Below, piece by piece: positions 59,776 to 64,000 of a stretch of 64,000 bases of DNA. The position numbers and the translations under genes are program-made. The stretch lies in NCBI RefSeq assembly GCF_030441895.1, contig NZ_JARJAS010000002.1. One strand, written 5' to 3'. Position 1 is the stretch's first letter, and every line of letters begins with the position of its first letter. Origin of the DNA: Enterococcus_D entomosocium. Its GTDB lineage: Bacteria; Bacillota; Bacilli; Lactobacillales; Enterococcaceae. The notes under the pieces are model-generated. The model was not told the DNA's origin and did not search any database. It was given only the letters and a program-made list of their open reading frames with translations.

Positions 59776-60044
59776 ATTTTTTTCCTCCTTGTTTATTTAT
59801 TTGATCTGAACATAGTATAAGACATTAAAACCATAAAATTCTGGCGATAATTTCAGTGGAGCCTGAAAAAAATGAGTGTTTTTATTAAAGGGGAAGGGCG
59901 GCTTCGTCCCGTGGTTTCACAAAACCAACAGAAAACGTTTGTTGATTGTTTTTGCAGGTGTAATCAAGTAAACTAAGACACACCCAATCAATTGCTATCT
60001 GTCCCCATCATCCAAAGGTAAGATAGAAGAAAGGAGCCAAATTA
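59776..60044. other. Divergent promoter region between the ATPase and RidA-type genes
   Basis: 269 bases. On the plus strand TTGTTT, 17 bases, TAAACT (around 59956-59984) is a weak promoter toward the RidA gene. On the minus strand a TATACT near 59813 is a possible -10 for the ATPase. No small ORF with an RBS was found. Confidence 0.4.
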
Positions 60045-60383
60045 ATGGCAATCTATACCGATACAAAAATCACGCAGGGACCTTTTCTTTTCATTTCTGG
60101 TCAAACGCCGTCACAAGACGGAGCCACACCTGAGGACCCGCAAGAGCAAACAGCCATCGTTTTGAAGAAAATCGAAGAGCATTTATCAGCCAATCAACTG
60201 TCTTGGTCATCAGTGGTCAAAATGACCGTCTTTTTAACGGATGCTGCTTACTTAGCTGCTGTCCGTACGGCATTCACAACCATTTTGGCAGAAAACAAAC
60301 CGGCCATGAGTCTCGTCATCGTTGCCGGCTTGGTTGCCCCTGAATTTAAAGTGGAGATTGAAGCACAAGCCACCTTGGCTTAA
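60045..60383 (+). CDS. RidA/YjgF family protein lacking the catalytic arginine
   Basis: 112 residues of the RidA fold: GPFLFISGQTPSQDG, QTAIVLKKIEEHL, VVKMTVFLTDAAYLAAVRTAF and FKVEIEAQATL. Canonical RidA needs an Arg in the block KPARS to deaminate 2-aminoacrylate; here the block is KPAMS, with Met in its place. It is therefore probably not an archetypal RidA deaminase, and its role is open. AAAGGAG precedes the ATG. A perfect 18-bp stem terminator follows. Confidence 0.85.
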   Translation: MAIYTDTKITQGPFLFISGQTPSQDGATPEDPQEQTAIVLKKIEEHLSANQLSWSSVVKMTVFLTDAAYLAAVRTAFTTILAENKPAMSLVIVAGLVAPEFKVEIEAQATLA

Positions 60384-60393
60384 AAAGGCGCAA

Positions 60394-60446
60394 CACCAAA
60401 AAACTTCGTACTGGCGATTGCCTTCCCTACGAAGTTTTTTGGTGTT
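60394..60446. terminator. Bidirectional terminator between the RidA and glycerate kinase genes
   Basis: ACACCAAAAAACTTCGTA (60394-60411) and its exact complement TACGAAGTTTTTTGGTGT (60429-60446) flank a 17-base loop. The A/T runs within the arms serve both directions, and the genes converge here. Confidence 0.85.
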
Positions 60447-60452
60447 TGCTTC

Positions 60453-61619
60453 TTATTTGGTTGGAAAATTAGTGCCTTCTGAAGGAACTGATCCGGTCTT
60501 TTTTTGCCACTGCTCCACAAAGCCGGCGATGGCTTGAGCAGTCTGTTGAGCATTAATCAAGGTTCGCTTTTTTTCCATCGCTTCTGCCAAGGAAACTGGT
60601 CCTTGTTGGATACTGAAGACTGTTGGAAGCAATTGCGACAGTTCGCCGAGACGTTCGGTTCGGGAGCCACAGATTGCAACAATTGGGAGTTGGCGTTTTT
60701 GAGCGAGCAAAGCGACACCATAGGGTACTTTCCCCCTAGCTGTTTGGCCATCGATACGACCTTCACCGGTGATCAATAAGTCTGCTCCTTTGATTTTTTC
60801 CTCAAATCCAATCAAGGAAGCAATCGTCGAAAATCCCGGAACCAACTGACCACCTGCCAAATAAACCGCACCACCAAGGCCCCCAGCTGCACCAGAACCA
60901 GGGACTTCCAAATCGATCCCCGTGGTCCGCTTGATGTGTTCAGCCAAACGCTTTGCTTGTTGATCCAACTGCTGGATCGTTTCTTTGGTTGCCCCTTTCT
61001 GTGAACCAAAAACTGACGCAAATCCTTGTTCACCTGAATAAGGATTTGTTACATCGGCTAAAGCAAACAGGTCAATTTGTGCAAGCAGAGGGTTCAACTG
61101 GCTGAGCTCCAGAGATTCTGCCTGCAGCAAAGGATTGTTTTCCATTCGCACGTTTCTTTGAATGGTTGCTCCTAACGCAAGTAAAAAGCCTACGCCCCCA
61201 TCAGAAGTGCCGCTACCGCCAAGGGTCAGGTAAATTTTTTTCACTCCTTGTCTGCAAGCTGCTAAGACCATTTGGCCTAAACCAAAAGAAGAGCTATTGC
61301 GGGTGGTCTCGTCACTAGGTTCCACGAGTTGCAATCCGATCACTTCCGCAGATTCAATCAAAGCGATTTTTTCTTCATTGATTTTTGTGACCAACATACG
61401 GGCTTGCAACTTACCACCTAATGGGTCGGTCACTGGAACCGTTTCGTAATTGCCTCCAAACGCAGCAAAAACTGCTGCCATCGAGCCTTCTCCCCCATCA
61501 GCGATGGGAATACTACATTTTTCCCACTGGTCTGAAAACCCGCTTAAGACCGCTTGATTTAATTCTGCGGAAGTGGCGCTTCCTTTGAAGGAATCAATCG
61601 CTGCTATAATTTTCATCAT
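60453..61619 (-). CDS. Glycerate kinase
   Basis: 388 residues of the GarK/GlxK family. The start KIIAAIDSFKGSATSAELNQAVLSGF, then PIADGGEGSMAAVFAAFGG, LTLGGSGTSDGGVGFLLALGA and the C-terminal LLITGEGRIDGQTARGKVPYGVA are the family blocks. It phosphorylates D-glycerate for entry to glycolysis. AAGGAGAGG precedes two adjacent ATGs (61619, 61616). It diverges from the XRE regulator, which may control it. Confidence 0.93.
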   Translation of the reverse strand: MMKIIAAIDSFKGSATSAELNQAVLSGFSDQWEKCSIPIADGGEGSMAAVFAAFGGNYETVPVTDPLGGKLQARMLVTKINEEKIALIESAEVIGLQLVEPSDETTRNSSSFGLGQMVLAACRQGVKKIYLTLGGSGTSDGGVGFLLALGATIQRNVRMENNPLLQAESLELSQLNPLLAQIDLFALADVTNPYSGEQGFASVFGSQKGATKETIQQLDQQAKRLAEHIKRTTGIDLEVPGSGAAGGLGGAVYLAGGQLVPGFSTIASLIGFEEKIKGADLLITGEGRIDGQTARGKVPYGVALLAQKRQLPIVAICGSRTERLGELSQLLPTVFSIQQGPVSLAEAMEKKRTLINAQQTAQAIAGFVEQWQKKTGSVPSEGTNFPTK

Positions 61620-61668
61620 TCTGCCTCTCCTTCTAGATCATCTCTTTGTCAGAGATGGGGGCACCTAC

Positions 61669-61713
61669 GTTAATAATCAACCTATGGTTAATCAAATCAA
61701 CCAAAAGTTAACT
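61669..61713. repeat. AATCAACC / GTTAA repeat cluster between glycerate kinase and the XRE regulator
   Basis: AATCAACC occurs at about 61676 and 61695, with the dyad AACCTATGGTT between them and GTTAA words at both ends. It lies in the divergent promoter region just upstream of the regulator's -35 box, where an autoregulatory operator is expected. Confidence 0.45.
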
Positions 61714-61722
61714 AGTAATCCA

Positions 61723-61751
61723 TTGTAAGTTATCCCTTCTCCTCTTATGAT
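61723..61751 (+). promoter_or_regulatory. Promoter of the XRE regulator unit
   Basis: TTGTAA (61723-61728), 17 bases, TATGAT (61746-61751), 35 bases before the ATG. Confidence 0.7.
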
Positions 61752-61786
61752 AGAAGTATATCAAACAAACCTATCGGAGGTGTACT

Positions 61787-62977
61787 ATGGACTTACCAAT
61801 TGGCGAGGAAATCGCCCGGAGAAGAAAACACAGAGGCGTTACGCAGCAAGAATTAGCAGCATTTATGAACGTGTCAAAAGCATCCGTTTCAAAATGGGAA
61901 ACGGGACAGACGTATCCAGATATCACTTCACTGCCCTTATTAGCGGCGTATTTTGATTGCAGCGTCGATGAATTATTGATTTTAGATTCGCAGCTATCAC
62001 CTAAAGAGATCCAGCGAATCTACCAATTATTAAAAGACGCCTTCCAAACAAAAACACCAACGGAAGTTCTCGCTCTTGCTCAAAGTTTTACCAAACGGTA
62101 TTACTCTTGTTATCCATTCTTATTACAAATGGGGTCCTTTTACTTGAATCATTGGGATCTGTTGCCGGATGTCCCCGTAGAAGGCGTCCCGAAAGGGCAA
62201 ACTTACGAAGACGCTTTGATGGAAGCAAAGAAAAATACCTATTTGAAGGAAGCAGAAACCCTGTACCAACGGATCATGGACCAAGGAGACAGTGAGCTGG
62301 CACAACAAGCGAAACAGATCGATGCTTATTGTCTTCTGATGAGAAACAAGCCAGAAGAAGTCTTGGCGATCCTTGGCACGAAAACTCTCTCTTTTTTACC
62401 TAGCGAACCGTTGATTGCCGCAGCATTTCAGCAAAAAAATCAGTTGCAACAAGCTGAGATCGTTACGCAAAGTGCGATTTACCAGTACTTAATTATTTTT
62501 ATGAGTTTGCTAACGAATTATTTAGCAATGCTCACACAAGACGAGGAGCAACTGGAAAAAAACTATGCACGTGGACTGGCACTCAGCGAGAGCTTCCAAC
62601 TGGCCGAATTGCATCCCCTTTCTTTACTGAATTTTCTAGCCGCTGGGATGGTTTCGTTTGCTGCTTTAGGAAAAGAAAGCTTATTGTTACAAGCATTAAC
62701 GCTGTATGTCAAAACATTAGAAGCTACTCCAGAGGAAATCGTTTTGAAAGGAGATGATTATTTCAACAGCATCGATGAGTGGATCAGTGAATTAGAATTA
62801 GGGAGTCAGATCCCGCGTAACTCAGGTAGTGTCAAAAAACAATTTCTTGCAATAGCACAGCTGACACCCTTGTTTGAACCGTATCAAGAAAAACCCTCAT
62901 TTAAAGAGTTGTTTCAGCGCTTGAGCAATTTGGCTGAACAAGTATCTAATTCGCAAAGGAGTGACTCACATGAATAG
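61787..62977 (+). CDS. XRE family regulator with a helical-repeat C-terminal domain
   Basis: 396 residues. The HTH_3 domain is at about 5-60 (GEEIARRRKHRGVTQQELAAFMNVSKASVSKWETGQTYPDITSLPLLAAYFDCSVDELL). The rest is all-helical with TPR-like periodicity (SELAQQAKQIDAYCLLMRNKPEEVLAIL, AAFQQKNQLQQAEIV). Such long XRE proteins often sit next to ABC exporters in Lactobacillales and may sense peptides or envelope stress; this is inference. CGGAGG precedes the ATG. It overlaps the next gene by 8 bases. Confidence 0.85.
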   Translation: MDLPIGEEIARRRKHRGVTQQELAAFMNVSKASVSKWETGQTYPDITSLPLLAAYFDCSVDELLILDSQLSPKEIQRIYQLLKDAFQTKTPTEVLALAQSFTKRYYSCYPFLLQMGSFYLNHWDLLPDVPVEGVPKGQTYEDALMEAKKNTYLKEAETLYQRIMDQGDSELAQQAKQIDAYCLLMRNKPEEVLAILGTKTLSFLPSEPLIAAAFQQKNQLQQAEIVTQSAIYQYLIIFMSLLTNYLAMLTQDEEQLEKNYARGLALSESFQLAELHPLSLLNFLAAGMVSFAALGKESLLLQALTLYVKTLEATPEEIVLKGDDYFNSIDEWISELELGSQIPRNSGSVKKQFLAIAQLTPLFEPYQEKPSFKELFQRLSNLAEQVSNSQRSDSHE

Positions 62978-63197
62978 TTTTTCACTAAACGTACCAGAAA
63001 ATATATCTGATTATTTGCCCATACTGATCCCTCTGATTCTTTTGCAATTGATCTTGATCGTTTTGGCAGTTCGAGATATTTTAAAACAAGAACAATTTAA
63101 GTTCGGCTCTCGTATTCTTTGGCTCTTCATCGCCTGTTTTGTTAGCCTGATCGGTCCTATCCTTTATTTTGCTTTTGGAAAAGGGGATCAACAATGA
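62970..63197 (+). CDS. PLDN-domain membrane protein
   Basis: 75 residues. Two hydrophobic helices: LPILIPLILLQLILIVLAV and ILWLFIACFVSLIGPILYFAFG. This is the phospholipase-D-nuclease N-terminal (PLDNc_N) domain on its own, a common small protein beside ABC-2 type exporters. AAAGGAG supports the ATG at 62970; a GTG three codons earlier overlaps the RBS. Its stop overlaps the ABC gene's start (ATGA). Confidence 0.83.
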   Translation: MNSFSLNVPENISDYLPILIPLILLQLILIVLAVRDILKQEQFKFGSRILWLFIACFVSLIGPILYFAFGKGDQQ

Positions 63198-64000
63198 AGA
63201 TGATCGAGATCAATCACTTATCCAAACATTTTGGGCATAAACAAGTGCTACAAGACCTATCCTTTTCGGTCCCCAAAGGGAGTGTCGTGGGATTTGTAGG
63301 GGAAAACGGCGCCGGCAAAACAACCACCATGAAAGCGATTTTAGGGTTACTCCCTATTGATGAAGGCGAAATCACTGTCTGTGGCGAACCAGTACAATTT
63401 GGCTCAACCAAGACCAATCGCTGGATCGGCTATTTACCAGATGTGCCGCAGTTTTACTCTTTTATGACAGCTGTAGAATATTTGACTTTCTGCGGAAAAA
63501 TTCAGCCAAATAAAGAATCTTTTCAGCCTCAGCGAGTGATGGAAGTCTTAGAGTTGGTAGGCCTGAAAGCTTCGAAACAAAAAATCGCTGGCTTTTCTCG
63601 CGGCATGAAGCAACGTCTAGGGTTAGCCCAAGCTCTGATCAACCGCCCCGCCATCTTGATTTGTGATGAACCAACATCCGCACTAGACCCTCTAGGACGC
63701 AAAGCATTTCTTGATGTATTGGAAAAAATCAAAGAAGAAACGACAGTGCTTTTTTCCTCTCATATTCTCGCAGATGTCGAACAGCTGTCAGATTATATTG
63801 CGATTTTGCACAAAGGTCAGATCCGTGCGTTCGAAACGATGGATTCCTTAAAAAACCGTTATCGAAAAACCGTCTTTGGGATTGTCTTTACCGACGAAGG
63901 TGACCATTTAAAATTTGCCAAAGTGTTAGCAATCCACGGCATATCGGCAAAAAGAAAGAACAATCAATTACTGATCGATGAACAAACTGGAACCAATATC
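63194..64000 (+). CDS. ABC transporter ATP-binding protein, 3' end beyond the window
   Basis: 269 codons are visible without a stop. Walker A is GENGAGKTTT (about residues 37-46), the signature is FSRGMKQRLGLAQAL, and Walker B is ILICDEPTSALDPLG, followed by SSHILADVEQL. It is a CcmA/YtrB-type exporter ATPase. A membrane permease gene is expected just past the edge. The order XRE regulator, PLDN protein, ABC ATPase suggests an envelope-stress or peptide-export module under control of the regulator. Confidence 0.9.
   Translation, partial: MKMIEINHLSKHFGHKQVLQDLSFSVPKGSVVGFVGENGAGKTTTMKAILGLLPIDEGEITVCGEPVQFGSTKTNRWIGYLPDVPQFYSFMTAVEYLTFCGKIQPNKESFQPQRVMEVLELVGLKASKQKIAGFSRGMKQRLGLAQALINRPAILICDEPTSALDPLGRKAFLDVLEKIKEETTVLFSSHILADVEQLSDYIAILHKGQIRAFETMDSLKNRYRKTVFGIVFTDEGDHLKFAKVLAIHGISAKRKNNQLLIDEQTGTNI

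Noticed and set aside
1..64000. CRISPR array, transposase, rRNA operon or intact prophage
   Set aside because: No regularly spaced repeats, no transposase or integrase with catalytic motifs, and no rRNA sequence were seen.

Overview
The window looks like a chromosomal segment of an Enterococcus, or a very close lactobacillalean. Base composition is moderate (low-to-mid 40s % GC by eye), codon and RBS style is low-GC Firmicute, and several gene sets have a recognisable enterococcal layout. These are hprK-lgt-gpsA-galU beside a liaXYZ-type operon and the pst-phoU operon, and a sigma-54 controlled mpt mannose PTS with its LevR-type activator and a ManO (DUF956) protein. Complete leu and trp biosynthetic operons are present, which E. 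faecalis lacks, so another enterococcal species is more likely. I cannot name it from sequence alone.

Layout. 1-4.9 kb (all minus): YtxH and DUF948 envelope proteins, then galU, gpsA, lgt and hprK. 5.0-6.7 kb (+): an M3 oligopeptidase. 6.8-9.1 kb (-): liaX-liaY-liaZ (cell-envelope stress). 9.5-14.7 kb (-): pstS-C-A-B-B-phoU. 14.86-15.05 kb (+): a candidate small RNA with no protein gene. 15-24.7 kb (-): alpha/beta hydrolase, recN-argR-tlyA-ispA-xseB-xseA-folD, nusB-asp23 and an aminopeptidase P. 24.9-32.1 kb (-): GlsB-like protein, ManO, mannose PTS IID/IIC/IIAB/IIB behind a clear -24/-12 promoter, and the sigma-54 activator. 32.2-38.3 kb (-): acetyltransferases, a lipid kinase and a phnDCEE-type ABC importer. 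38.3-39.5 kb (-): rplU-prp-rpmA with an L21 leader. 39.6-40.25 kb (+): a uracil-DNA-glycosylase-fold protein. 40.3-45.1 kb (-): leuABCD behind a ribosome-type attenuator with a 16-residue leader peptide carrying four consecutive Leu codons. 45.3-47.8 kb (+): O-methyltransferase, tRNA-Arg(UCU), a small unrecognised peptide gene and a PhzF protein. 47.9-55.0 kb (-): trpEGDCFBA behind two tandem Trp T-box leaders. 55.3-64 kb: a small unknown protein and an Mga-like regulator (+), a P-type cation ATPase (-), a RidA-family protein (+), glycerate kinase (-), and an XRE regulator with a PLDN-domain protein and an ABC ATPase (+) that runs off the right edge.

How it works together. Much of the interest is regulatory. 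The two amino-acid operons use different transcription-attenuation devices: a leader peptide for leucine and duplicated tRNA-sensing T-boxes for tryptophan. Sugar uptake (mpt) depends on sigma-54 and its PRD/PTS-regulated activator, next to genes for carbon-catabolite control (hprK). Phosphate and phosphonate-type uptake are encoded at two separate sites. The stretch around the tRNA-Arg gene (46.1-46.9 kb) looks like an accessory junction: a consensus promoter inside a terminator hairpin, a possible integrase-gene scar, and a small hydrophobic ORF with its own terminator. No transposase, CRISPR array, rRNA or intact prophage was seen.
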